NCBI RefSeq assembly: GCF_001949145.1
Contig: NW_019091358.1
Coordinates: 2,795,322 to 2,859,321 of the forward strand
Reading direction: 5' to 3'
Source: Acanthaster planci
Taxonomy: Eukaryota > Echinodermata > Asteroidea > Valvatida > Acanthasteridae
Length of the DNA stretch: 64,000 nt
The position numbers and the translations under genes were made by a program. Positions 12,201-23,011 of this stretch are shown piece by piece; position 1 is the stretch's first letter, and each line of letters opens with the position of its first letter. Under the pieces are notes generated by a model, which did not search any database, was not told where the DNA came from, and saw only the letters and a list, made by a program, of their open reading frames with translations.

Positions 12201-15200
12201 TCTTGTCCCCTTGTATAATTCCCTCAGCTCAATTTCTGGCCCCCTATCCTGTTAAAAGCCTGAATGTCAGGTCATGCTTCCCACGATTGCAAATGCTACA
12301 TTCGTAGCCAGGCACATGTCCAACCTATTTGAAGTCCCAGAGGAAATACTTAGTCAGAATTTTGCAGTTCCCTAATCTCATTGTCTCTGTTACATAGCAT
12401 GATCAAGGCTTTAGCATTCGATTGGTTGGACCCATTTGTAGGAGAGATTCAGCGTACATGATGCTGTAAAATGTGTCCAGTTTACATTTGGGTGCCTAAT
12501 CGTTTACAGGAACAGAAAAGCTTACACTGTTACCTAGTTCATGCATTACAAATTTCCAAGGTTTAAGGTTGTCTCATGTCAGCTTTCTGAAAGTGGCACT
12601 GATGTTTATACTCGGCTGAAACTTACCTTGCAGATTTTGCCTGCTGTTTGATGTGATTTTGTTTGCTGGTTCCACAGGTTGGCAGCATGAAGTACATCGG
12701 GTTCCAGGTGGCCGTTTTCATTGCAGGTGAGCATACAGCAAATAGTCTCAGTGGATCTTAACTTCTCCGTTTGAATTGATAAAGGTTTTAACACTTGACT
12801 GAATGTCATTTACACTCATTCAATCAGCACACACATAATCAGGGAGGTTTTACTGGCGATAGGAGAGCCAAGCAGATTGTTACTGAGCCCGCTGTTATAT
12901 TCTCAGAGTTTGCAACCAGTCTTGCCAAGCACTCTTGGACAGATCTTTTACATCGTTTAGCCAACCCCTGAGACTTTCCTTTGGTGCACCTTCAGAACCT
13001 GCCCCTGCCCACAGCTGCCAAAGATGTAGAGTAATCCGAAAAGACAACATAACTGTGGTGGCACTGCACTCATGCACATTCCCAAACTGCAAGGTGCTCA
13101 TGCATGTCACAAATCACAGCACCCTAATGGTCCAACAGGTGTGTGAGTTGCGCAAGTTCCATCTATTCCCAAGTGTTGTGCCACCATAGTTCTGACTTCA
13201 AATTCTGGTCGCTGAATTAAAATTATAGGTTCTGCTGTCGGAAGATATCAGAATTCTTTCAGATTTCAAATACAGGTGGCCCTGCGTAAATTATGCGTAT
13301 GTTCACATGCTTTGAAATTTTCCTGTGAAGTTTGTCAGACAACACTTGATCCCTGACATGTGGGCCGGTCATCCTGGGCCTGTACCGCATCTGTGATCTT
13401 GTCGATGACTTGACTCACCTAGAATTTCATTTCTGTCTTGGACACAGGTTGCATGTTCGTCCAAGGATTCCTCACTTTTCTTTTAATAGCTTTGACATTC
13501 TTTGGGCTCTTCAGCTCATGGTTCTTTGAGGAGTTTTTTGTCAATTCTGTTGTGGAAATTATAATGTAAGTTTCTCTTCTTTTCATTGTTTTCTGCAAAT
13601 TCTCCTGAAAGGTTTTTTATTTTTGGGGGGGGGTGTTGTAACTTTCTTTTTAAATGTGTTATTCCAGTTTTCAGCCCAAACAGGTTCCTTACCTCTGTTT
13701 CAGATTGGGGTATACAAATGACTCAAATTATGAAGTAAAATTATAATCAAGCATGCAATTTTATTGCTTCCAATGGCTTCTAATCAAACAAAAATAACCT
13801 AGAATATGACAAAAGATGTGTTTTAGTGACATGCCCCGAAAGAAGAAAATCAAATTGAAGGATGGAATTGCTGTGACTGTCCTGACTGTGGTGAAGTCTC
13901 TGCGACCAGGACTTGAAAGTTTTTGTATTGGCCCTTACCTACAGACCATCGATAATTGTTGGTACGTTGGTGATGTCAAGCCAGGGAATCGTCGTCAAAA
14001 AGTTCTTCACTCAAGACAAGCTCAAGCCAGATGATGCTGATAAACCCCTGAGCCTGCAGCACAGGTGAGGTTTATCTGTTGCCAGGGTCGAAAACACTTA
14101 ATAATTGAAAGTCACGAGTATAAAGGGTTGCAGAGTGGCAAAGGAATGAGTTTGTCAGAGTTGAAAAGCTCATGAGTAACCTTGAGACCGGATGACTCAT
14201 GATGGGCTCAACTTTAACAATGTTTCTGCTGTCATTGTCATTTTGTCAGAAAATCACCGGCCTGAAGCAGTACTTTCGAATGTTGTTTATGCTTGTGAAT
14301 GTTGGTTATATGCACAGATTGGATTTGCTAACCAGAGCATATGTGGGTGGATTGAGAGTCTTAGAAGTCACAGTTTGCCTGTTCATGGAACAGACTCCAG
14401 TCCAGTGTTAGAGTTTTGTCCACACAAGTAATTTTACAAGTTCCTTCACAAGGCGAAGTCATAAGCGATAACATGAGCAATAACAAAAGAATGCTTTTGT
14501 CACCCTTTCATTTGAATAGTTTGTGAACTGGCTTTAGACTTGTGAGGGACATTTCATAGCCTTACAGGGACTTGCAGGGACGCCTGTTGGCTATATAGCA
14601 CTGTTTCACTCCCTCGTTTCAAACTTTTATAAAGCATTTTAAACAATCGTTTCTGAGACTGGAACAAAATGAGGACGTGACATAAGGATCCACTGTATTT
14701 CTTACCACTTTTGAATTTAAAGGTATCTCTACCCCAGTAAACCCTGTGTTTTTTACTCAAGATTTTTTATCTTGGGAAGAGATATCCTTTCAACCACTTT
14801 CTGGTCAATGAACAAGTTTGGCGATTTACAGTTTCTGTATATTGCATTTTTAGTCCGTTTCCTTTTCTGTCGTTAGGATAATTTATTTAGATGTGACTTA
14901 GCAGATGAAACATTATTGAAATACCTGAGAAAAATTTTAAAATGCTTTCATTTTTGTCAATTCAGTTTACCCAAACTGCAAAAAACAGCCTGTGGACATG
15001 GCCATGAAATCTGTTGCTGTCTTCGATGTACATATAGCTTGCTGATTTTGTTTAATTTCTTCTCTAAAACTATAAACATCTTACAGTTTCTTCGTCAGGA
15101 AAGTTGCGCAGAATTTCTAACGTTGGTTTCTTGTACCTGGTCCAAAGATTTGAAGTCGGTTCCTGACATGATTGATGAGTACTCTCTCATCCATGGTTCT

Positions 15201-18200
15201 TGTGTAAAGCCCAAATTGAAAATTTCATTAACCACATTTCGTTGAAAGGGGAAAGTTTCATATTAGGTCACTGTTTAACTCATAATTTGAGATTTCATAA
15301 ATACATACAGGAGCAATCACTGGTCTCAAACTGCTGACGGCTGTTTCATTTCGGATTTTGAGGTGGGCAAAGAAGTATCTGCAGCCATTGCATTATCCTT
15401 TCTGCCATCCATTCCCATCTTGTTTCCTCGCACTCCGCAGAGCGTGGTTTCTTCTCTACTCCTATGTGACACTCTTCCTGAATCTTTTGTATGGCCTGAT
15501 CTTTGCTGTCCTCCGCATTGTGATAGGGGTCATCATTTCTGTGATTCTGCTGCCACGCATCGATCGGCCCATCTGGGCACCTGGTGTAGGAGATAAAGAT
15601 CTAGGTAGGCCAACCAGAAATGCGAGGGGGGCGAGGGGGAAGTGCTGTGAATTTCGAGCAATTGTGTTCGCTCGACTTTTTTATCATATACTCAAAAAAG
15701 ACAGCTTCATATTGAATGAAAAGCATGGATTCCTAATTTTTTGTCATGTAAAATATTCCCAATTGGTTTTTGTTTTGTTTTTCTGTTGGATTTTTTATTT
15801 GATTTGTTTGGTAGTTGTTGGATTTTACTTTCTGGGTGAAATTTCAAAAACGAAATTTATTTTTTGAACGTGACAATTTCTGTATACTGTGCTTCCCAAT
15901 GCCATGCTGTTAGTTGTCAACATCTGGCTGTATCGCTATATCGCTTGTGAAAAAAACATGATGCAACCTGCACTGAAGCAGGTTGAGTTTGAATTTTGTA
16001 TCTTGGGGGCTACAGCAGTGGATTTTCCATTTTCCAGCAAAGTGATGAGCCATAGTTATAGCTATCCTTTTTGATGTTGCCAGGTTCCCGTGGAAGAAAC
16101 GACTTGAGTGTTCATCAGTCATATATCTCCAATAACGTCAAAGTCTTGTTTCACTTGTCTTTATTTCTGGTCTGCAAAGTGTACGTGCTGTATGCAGGTA
16201 ACTTGTACACTGAGAACGCACACAGCAACCCGATTCTGGTCATGTTCTGCCACCTGATGGTCTTTGACATCCTGAATCCAAAACGGAAACAGCTGAGAAT
16301 GTCGCAACTCCACCGCCAAATGTCCGACAAGGGGCTGATCAACAGTCAGGCACCTAGTTACACTGATTTGGAGAGCACCTCAACAGAAACAGGTGAAATA
16401 GTTACAAGATGACTTCAGTGTAGTACGTCAGTGTCAGTACTGGTATACATGCACGTCTCAGCATATCTGCCCAACAGGGATGCAGTAGTTCCCACATAGA
16501 ATCTAGGACCAGCTCGTGGAGATGCTGAGCAGAGAATTGGACGAAGCTTTATACTAGAAACTAGTTGCCATGCAGAAACAGGTTACCGGCCAAAATATCA
16601 TCAATAATTTTGTTATATGTGTGACCGGCAAGACTTTGTGCGCTGCCTGGCACTATAACTTGCGCCACCACTAGTTCACACATTTTTAGCGCACAGAGTG
16701 CGTCGCAGTGTTTTTCTCATGTGCATATCTATTTTAAATTTTGTAAAGATTTTCACCACCTTTGGGGACGATTTGCTACTTACAGTGCTGGTGCTGCATC
16801 TTCTAGGGCCTGACGTTTCTGTAGTTTTTTGTTGCATGTATAAAACTGTATAGTCACTCAGCATGTGAGTTTGTAGCGTTAACACATTTTACTTTTTGTC
16901 AGGCTACCTAAGCTGTTGGACGCTGAGCTTGCATTGGCATCTTTATAACTTCGAAACTTCATTGAAAAAAAAAACAAAGCAAAATTGTTTCAAAATTCCC
17001 ACAGAGCGCCCCCACCTCTTGAGGTTCTTCCGTTGGCACCTAGCCTACACGCTGATCAACAATCCCTCAGTGATCAGGCTGCGTAAGAGCACTGCCGTCT
17101 TGCCTGACCAGGAGGTGATGATCTCGGAAGGGGAGGCCAGGTTCGTCAACGCCGGGAAGGGCAACAGAGGGCATCAGATGCTGCCGCACATGATGGAGGT
17201 GAGCGCGCTGTGGTTGTCTTAGGATGGCAAATTCACAAAGGTGTCGGTGCGTTAGTAATGACAGACCCATTGGAAGGATTTCAACTGGGTTGGGGAGGTG
17301 TTGTGGGTACTGAAAGAGTGATCCAATTTAATTGACAGGAATACTGCTTCAAGATGTGGATCTTTCAAAGTTTTGATGCCAGGTACATGCCCAGCCTAGA
17401 ATTCACTTCAGGCCCAGTTTGAGAATTGTCAGTGGATTAAGAGCTCATTCACTGCTCGTATGAAGCTGCTTCTGAAATAAGCCTTCTTTGAGTTTTTTCC
17501 GTTCAAAAAGTTAAGCCTGAAAATTCTCAATGTAAACAAACTTGCAACTGAAAAATTTTCAGATAACAAATTAAGGGTTTAAACAAGCGGAACTTTAAAT
17601 TTTCACTATTTCACTGAAGCTAGAAGGATCTGTAAGGTAGTGTCTCGTAAATTGCAACAATTGGAACATTCCATTTGGAACGTTCCGCAGGGAACATGAC
17701 ACTCCCTGTGGAACGCTGCCTTGGAATGGTCTATCATGAGGTGGATTCTCTTTTAAATGTCTAGTGTCCTTTGATTTCCTGGTTTATCTTAGCAGCAGGG
17801 ACTGTGACATTATCAGCTCAATCTATGAACACTGCAGGTGGATAATAGAGTGTACCAGATCGACCAATGTATACAGTGTTGGTCACTCACTTTTTGGTCA
17901 CTGAGTTTACAGACAACTTCACAGAAGCAGGAACTGCACTAACTCGGTCATTTGGCGCCAATATAAGTGATTAAAACTGGAAAATGTTGTTTCAAAACTT
18001 CACCAAAATTCAGCAGTAGTGATTTACTTTATGGAGGTCGTTGTGTGTTGAGAAACCGTAGGCATGCCTTTAAGTGCTCAGTCTGGTGATGGTGATTGTT
18101 CACTGCTGTGGTTTGGCAATCATGAAATCCCCCAGTGTCGGTACAGTTGCTGATTAAGAGAGATGCTCAAAATCCTGGTATCACCGAGCTGTAAACCTGA

Positions 18201-18753
18201 GTTCAGGCAGCTGAAATCGAGTTTTCCAGTAAATGAGAATTCAGGGCATGACCCAAAATGCACTCCTCCTGAAATGCTGCAATGCTCCAGTGGAATGCTT
18301 GTGATCCAGTTGGAATAGTCCTACAGAATGCAAATGTCCCCAACTTTCTTTTGAGATGTTTCCTAATCATGGTAAAGGAGGTATAAACCTGCCGTGCAAA
18401 CTTACATTAAAAATAGGTGTGATAAATACAAGTGTGCCGGAGACTGCAAGTGATCAGTATCCATTGTGTGCTAGGTGATGAAGCGCCAGAACAGTGGCCT
18501 TCGAGACATGTCTGAAGTGGCCCCAACAGTAACCAGGCCATCTGTGAATGCAGTTGATCCGGAACTGATCGTCATTGAGGATCTGCCAGCCATTCCGCAG
18601 TCCCCAGGAAACAGCAGTCTTCTCGTCTCACCTCTGTTGCCTATTGAAGACTCACAGCTGCAGTCAGGTCCCACAAGTGAACCGGGAAATCCAGCCAAGC
18701 CTGCCAGAGGCGAGAAAGGACTCCATACTGCAGACTCTGAAAGTACTGCCTAA
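220..18753 (+). CDS. STRA6-like retinoid receptor/transporter, 5'-partial, 18 exons
   Basis: This gene encodes a multipass plasma-membrane protein of the STRA6/RBPR2 family, which moves retinol across the membrane in vertebrates. Exons: 220-286, 2703-2803, 4303-4442, 5285-5405, 6406-6463, 7250-7366, 8202-8272, 8906-9020, 9621-9786, 10731-10809, 11048-11123, 12678-12726, 13448-13565, 13945-14064, 15441-15604, 16180-16392, 17005-17198, 18475-18753. All junctions keep one open frame of about 749 codons, against about 667 residues in human STRA6. Recognisable family blocks run in the right order: the Cys-to-first-helix segment, PIDLF, YVRNLLNKP, KPHPGF ending in ALYQ, GCMFVQGF, HSNPILVMFC and LAYTLINNPSV (human LAYTLLHNPTL). 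Many segments are hydrophobic helices. The extra length is mostly a hydrophilic C-terminal tail. The initiator and N-terminus lie upstream of base 1. The family call is strong; STRA6 versus RBPR2 cannot be settled, and single splice sites may be off by a few bases. Confidence 0.88.
3537..4102. repeat. 14-bp minisatellite, about 40 copies
   Basis: Tandem copies of a unit close to CACTGAGCAACGCG fill the stretch, inside the STRA6-like intron between exons 2703-2803 and 4303-4442. Copies differ mainly at the CG steps (ACG, ATG, GTG variants) and at CACT versus CTCT. Because 14 is not a multiple of 3 and no phase of the reverse-strand unit contains a stop, all three minus-strand frames stay open for long runs of Ala/Leu/Ser/Cys/Val/Arg. 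These frames are by-products of the repeat, not genes. The copy number is length divided by unit size. Confidence 0.95.
5022..5250. mobile_element. Foldback/MITE-like element with about 90-bp inverted arms
   Basis: The left arm (about 5023-5115) starts ATGGGGCAGCGCGGACATCC, and the reverse complement of the right arm (about 5160-5249) starts ATGGGGCCGTGCGGACATCC. The two stay similar through GGTGAAAACA. The spacer is about 45 bp and there is no coding capacity. It ends 34 bp before the STRA6-like exon at 5285, next to the splice acceptor region. Target-site duplication is unclear. Confidence 0.75.
7863..8030. repeat. 44-bp tandem repeat, four copies
   Basis: Copies begin with GGACTTGAATTCA at 7863, 7907, 7951 and 7995, an exact 44-bp period. 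Each continues ACTGGC..CC.TGTGTTGGCCT, with a few point differences. The last copy is incomplete. It lies in the intron between exons 7250-7366 and 8202-8272. Confidence 0.95.
8610..8765. repeat. Imperfect ~33-bp tandem repeat
   Basis: About four to five diverged copies of a unit containing GTTTTCCCAC and TGTGAAAAGGCATGAAA lie just before the STRA6-like exon at 8906. The period is close to 33 bp, so the minus strand shows an open 11-residue repeat of the GKTF/GKHF type. I treat that reading frame as a by-product. Confidence 0.7.
9621..9786 (+). CDS. STRA6-like exon: helix plus large extracellular loop
   Basis: This exon corresponds to the part of STRA6 that in vertebrates carries the extracellular RBP4-binding loop. 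Here it reads a hydrophobic helix (IAFWLIPLGLNLIDAAYGLA) followed by a hydrophilic loop with two potential N-glycosylation sites, NAT and NET. The vertebrate Tyr-x3-Gly-x-Gly pattern is not visible. The donor, ACCG|GTTGGT, is weak, but its phase fits the next exon. Confidence 0.8.
10731..10809 (+). CDS. STRA6-like exon followed by a GC-AG intron
   Basis: The exon encodes a membrane helix reading CWWIAGVMSVCVVPLLYIPH and then a basic stretch. It ends at CTACAG|GCAAGT, an otherwise near-perfect donor with GC in place of GT. The phase (2 nt left over) matches the exon at 11048, so this is read as a genuine GC-AG intron. Confidence 0.8.
11166..11413. mobile_element. MITE-like element with about 80-bp terminal inverted repeats
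   Basis: The left end reads CCTGGGGCCAATTTCATAG and continues through GCTTAAGC, TTTGTTTAAGCA and ACTTGCTT to GGTTACCAGC. The reverse complement of the right end reads CCAGCGGCTAGTTTCATAG and passes through TTGCTTAATC, TTTGTTTAAGCA and ACTTGCTTAA to GTTACCAGC. No transposase is encoded. It sits in the STRA6-like intron after exon 11048-11123. Confidence 0.8.
16180..16392 (+). CDS. STRA6-like exon: conserved HSNP helix region
   Basis: The exon starts in frame after CTGCAAAG and encodes VYVLYAGNLYTENAHSNP followed by ILVMFCHLM. This aligns residue by residue with the TYRNFLKIE...SHPAMTAFC block of human STRA6. An alternative acceptor at 16082 would also stay open and add about 32 residues; it was not chosen because the extra residues have no family counterpart and contain the pyrimidine tract. 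The exon ends g|GTGAAA, in phase with the exon at 17005. Confidence 0.7.
18475..18753 (+). CDS. STRA6-like terminal exon, long hydrophilic tail
   Basis: The terminal exon begins in phase 0 after GTGCTAG and stops at TAA (18751-18753). It encodes about 92 residues rich in Ser, Pro, Glu and Asp with no membrane segment, so it would form a cytoplasmic tail longer than in human STRA6. Confidence 0.75.
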   Translation: MMKRQNSGLRDMSEVAPTVTRPSVNAVDPELIVIEDLPAIPQSPGNSSLLVSPLLPIEDSQLQSGPTSEPGNPAKPARGEKGLHTADSESTA

Positions 18754-21700
18754 GTGTACCCCTTTCTCCCAGCACCTGTTGCTGGTTGTATATCTCAATG
18801 TGTGTTGTAGCTTCGGAAACCAAGTTTCAGGCATAAATTGTTCAAAGGCAAGGGTGCAACTAGGCTCCGACAGAGGCCCATGCGCCCCCCCTCCCCCAGA
18901 TGCCCCCGTGTGAAATTTCGAAACGTATACATGGACAACTTGTGTACAAGCAAAATCCTGTATGCAGTTCCAAGTCCCCTCAGCAATTTCACCCTAGTTG
19001 TGCCCTTGTCCAAAGGCTTCAGGTGTCCTATGATTCATACATACTCAGGTCAGTGTGTGCATTGTGTGGTCATTGCTTTAGATGTGTATCACAGCCGATG
19101 TATGTTTGACGATTGCTATGTGCCAGCAATAATATCTGATCTGTAAGATTGATTAATTTCTCCACTAAGAACTCTGAAAATAAATTGATGGTTTGAAGTT
19201 GTGGTAGAGGTAAATAAAAGTGCACTTTTAAAAATCATTTGTATATTTCAAAGTAACTCACTGTCTCAACATTCAACTTTTGTGAGCAGACAGTTGGCGA
19301 TAGTACCTAGATTATTTTGCCAAGGAAATCAAGAAGTATCTTATTTAGTGAATTTTATTATGCCTAACATTCACTGTTACATTTGCCAAACGGCATTATA
19401 GCTTCATTACAAGATTGTGCCGAAGCAAAGAAATGGATCTTTGTAAGTACCAAGATTCATCTTTTCTGCAAATCAAAATGCTGCCATCCAATCCGCTCTG
19501 AGTGGGAACAAAAGAGGGCGTGTGTTTAATTCAAATTGACAGTCCTTTGGTACCAACTCGCCTTATAGGCATGCAAGTTTATGCACGTTGACACGGAGCA
19601 CGCTGAGTAAGTGCAACAGATTTATTCTGGAATGTAGAATGCACGCTGAACACTTGCAGGAACCCAGTTGGACAACTTCGTACCAGTCTGTTGTCCTTTT
19701 GCCAGTGAGGGCGCACTTCAACTCAGTGGGGTTATCATTGACTATTTTCCAATATTCCAAATATCATTATAGTGATATATCAGTGACATTGACTTCCGTT
19801 GTTCATGATCATGGGAAAAACTCTTGTCATGTTTTTCCACAGCACGTGATAGTTGTCTTCTCATTCACTTGCCAACAAAAAAAGCTTGTTTGTGCATGTA
19901 AAGTAGGCTAATGTATTTGTTGCTATTTGCTACTTGTTGATGGCCTCATAGAATTTCCCAACATCTCAAACACGCAAACTGAAATAGTGATTTGTGTAAT
20001 AAGAATGGCACAGGTAAAGAAAAGGTTTCTCTTGTCATTGGTCTTGATTTGAAAGGAATGAGATGTTCACTTACTTGATTCTGATATGAAGTCATTATTT
20101 GTATATTTTACATGACATTGCATTGTGGGATGTTTTATTATTCAGTATACATTATATACCAACCTTTTTAATATCATATTTTTATCAGTAAAAAGAACAG
20201 GAGCCAGTTTCAAAGATTGGTCATTTTGCTTAACCAACAGAGTAAATTGAGGCATCCTTGAGTAATTTTTGGAAAAGTGACAGTACTTTGATATATTTAA
20301 TAATCATGTTGATGAAAATTTATTGATATACATGTACTCATTCTTATGAAATGATAATTAAAGATATACTAATACGCCAGAGGTTTAGGTAATAAAAAAA
20401 ACCACATTTGTGCTATTAAAACATTAATGCTAAGACAAGATTCAAGGGTCACAACTTTTCAGTATTCTTGTTATCAATGGGGAGTTTCCCTTATGAATTG
20501 AACATTAATATATTGCTCCAGTTTGGTTCGGCACAAATATTCATGAGAGATTTGTATTTTCATTGTCAGCGACCGACCCAAAAACCTGTTTATCCTCTAT
20601 TACGAAATTAGAATGGAGATGCACAGACAAACTGCAGCTCAAACTAAATAGGAATTATACACCATCTTTCTGTGACTTCAAATGAAGGTTTTTTGACGTG
20701 TCTTGTCTTAAGCAGAGTCTAGTGACCCTGTAGCCTCTTGTAGGTAATGCAGTGCTACGGCCTGAGAACACCAGCCAAATGTGCAGGTATCAACGTAAAA
20801 CCACGTTGCTGTGTATTTATATACTTGGGCTGTTTTTGAAGGGTGCTCCCAGTCTGTACCGCTACTGTGTGTTCGTCCATTTTAACCAATCTTACTGATT
20901 TCCTTAACAAATTGTCTGCAGATTTGTCAAAGGTATTTTTGTTCACTGAGTTATATCCTACACAAGAAAGGTGAGTACCAAACATCCATTGTTTTAACCA
21001 GTTTCAAAGATGGCTAACCAAGGCTTTGCGATTTACAAATTTACAAAAGATATTTGTTTATCACTCAGTGCCCATGAAGGAGTCTTCACTGTGCTAATAC
21101 CGTGACGGGATGCGGTTCAACTCGCGCGTAGGATTTTCTATAATTTCCTTCTAGAAAAAAAATTTTTCTAGTTGGACTCTTGGTAATATCTCAACAATAT
21201 GCTGAAATCCACTCCTTGGTCTCCATTTTTTTTTTGAATTGCCTCCTTCATGTATAGAGAACCAAAGTGAATATGTCATCTGCACAATTATCTGAAAGTA
21301 AATGGCATCAGCTCAAGAACCAGCACGTGAACCGACGCGCGTGTACTCCATTCGTTTGCACTACACTTTCTGGCTTAAATGACGTCACAATTCAGTAATC
21401 AACGTCTCGCACCCACAAAGGTGTGGGATATTTTACCAATCAACAGAACATAAGACCAAATGTATTCTATAATTTGTTGCAGCAAAAGAAATTCAACATT
21501 CATCCCTGAAAACTGCACCTGCAATGAAACGGTGGAAAAAAGGTCAAGTACTTGGACCTGTTCAATTTAATACCTGAATATGTACCCAGTTGCATTGTCC
21601 ATACATTTTTACGGCTTTGCCAAATATTCCTGCATTTATTTTTGTGTTTGCAGTAGGGCAGCTATGAAAAATGAGCTAGTTCATAGTTATACACATAATC

Positions 21701-22900
21701 GGGGCAGTAAATTGTAGCATCTCCCTCAAAATGACCTGCATGGAGGTTTGTATGGCCTAAAATAAACTTACAAGTATAAACTGAAAGAAATGTATCGTAC
21801 GTGCACTGAAGTTCCATACATTCTTTAGCAAGATGTTTACCATCTTGAAGTAAGGTGCTATCCATTCTAATTCTGCCCTGCTAAACTTTGCATAGCCTTT
21901 TTACAAGCTCATTTCAACAGGAAGTGAAATTACAGACCCATTTTTTAAGTAACCAGCTTGAGTACTTGATACAGAATGGTAACCATCTTTTCTGCTTGGT
22001 TTCTTCAGTTTGAAGTGAAGTGCCTATCCTCCAGTGGTAGAACTCTTGTCAGTAGCTCTTTGGAAGAAGTTGCCGGAAGTGGGAAGCAGCAAGAAGCATT
22101 ATACACAGCGTCGCAGGGCACATGCACTAACAGCGATCACAGCTTTTTCTACAATTAGACCGCATGTAACGCGGATTAGTCTCACACTGTCCATCAGCAG
22201 CCCACATGATGCAGTCAACCCTTGTGTCAAAGCATATGGGATTGACTGCGTGGGTGCATAGTAAGCAAGGACAGGGGACGGTCACAGAGGGACAGAAAGA
22301 AAACAAAGTAAGTTATGACATTCTTGGCAGTGATTTACTGACTGGAAAAGAATTATTGATCAGTTTGATTTGTAGTTTGGACAACTGGAGCCATGGCCTC
22401 AGCTGCCGAAATTTGGGTAGTGAAGGAAAAAATTGGCATTGTGGGAGACTTGTGGCAGCAAAATCTGGTCTAATGTGTCAAGTCCAGTGCTGTTTGGGTC
22501 CTTTTGAGCATGCAGCCACTAGCTCAAATGTCATGCAAACAGTAGAAAAAGCTGGTATGTTTGCCCATTGCCAACAGAAGTGGCTAAAAAGTCCCCTGAT
22601 ACTTTTTTTATGAGAGTGCTACATCATTTTGAGCAAGACCTGCCATGATGTTGAGTGTTTTATCAGCAGTCAACTCTGAAAGCCACCAATTAGATATGTG
22701 AGTGCATGTGACTTGCTATTTTCACATGCATTTCCAATTGCAGGAATTTGTTGCAATTAAAGGGACGTTTTAGAAATTGATGGATATTTCAAAGTCGTTT
22801 TAGGCAAAATTGCACAGCAAGATTAACTTAACATGTGGTTTCAATTTTGTAGAGTTGTAACTTATTTCTGAAAATGCCGTCAGCAACAATCTATACTTAC
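18754..22900. other. 3' UTR and intergenic stretch between convergent genes
   Basis: The first part is the presumed 3' UTR of the STRA6-like gene. The rest is AT-rich sequence with short open frames on both strands. None has splice-phase continuity, a domain signature or a composition that I could support as coding. An open stretch at 21976-22158 follows a good acceptor-like TTTCTTCAG, but its translation is unrecognised. Confidence 0.6.
19179..19184 (+). promoter_or_regulatory. Probable poly(A) signal of the STRA6-like gene
   Basis: An AATAAA hexamer lies 426 bp after the STRA6-like stop codon on the same strand, in AT-rich sequence. It is the first canonical hexamer I see after the stop. 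No cleavage site can be placed from sequence alone. Confidence 0.5.
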
Positions 22901-23011
22901 AGTCGCAATGGTCACAGCTGACAGGGCAGTTTGGCAGCATCCACTGTGGATTGGCAGAACACTCCCCTTGAGAGGCCCAAGATGCACAGTTCTCATTGGT
23001 GTCTTGACAAG
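22901..23011 (-). CDS. Possible 3'-terminal exon B: ShKT module
   Basis: It reads ACQDTNENCASWASQGECSA, NPQWMLPN and CPVSCDHCD, a perfect ShKT. It begins in phase 1, matching exon 25 at 26821. It ends at GACT|GTAAGT, a strong donor, so another exon may follow below 22900; I could not find it. Reading through the donor, the frame stops about 35 codons later. Confidence 0.65.

Noticed and set aside
16082-16179. Extended 5' end of the STRA6-like exon at 16180
   Set aside because: The frame stays open from an acceptor at 16082, but the added residues have no counterpart in the family and the stretch looks like the pyrimidine tract of the later acceptor.
21976-22261. Plus-strand frames after an acceptor-like TTTCTTCAG
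   Set aside because: They could be a stray exon, but the translation is unrecognised and no upstream donor of matching phase or neighbouring gene is evident.
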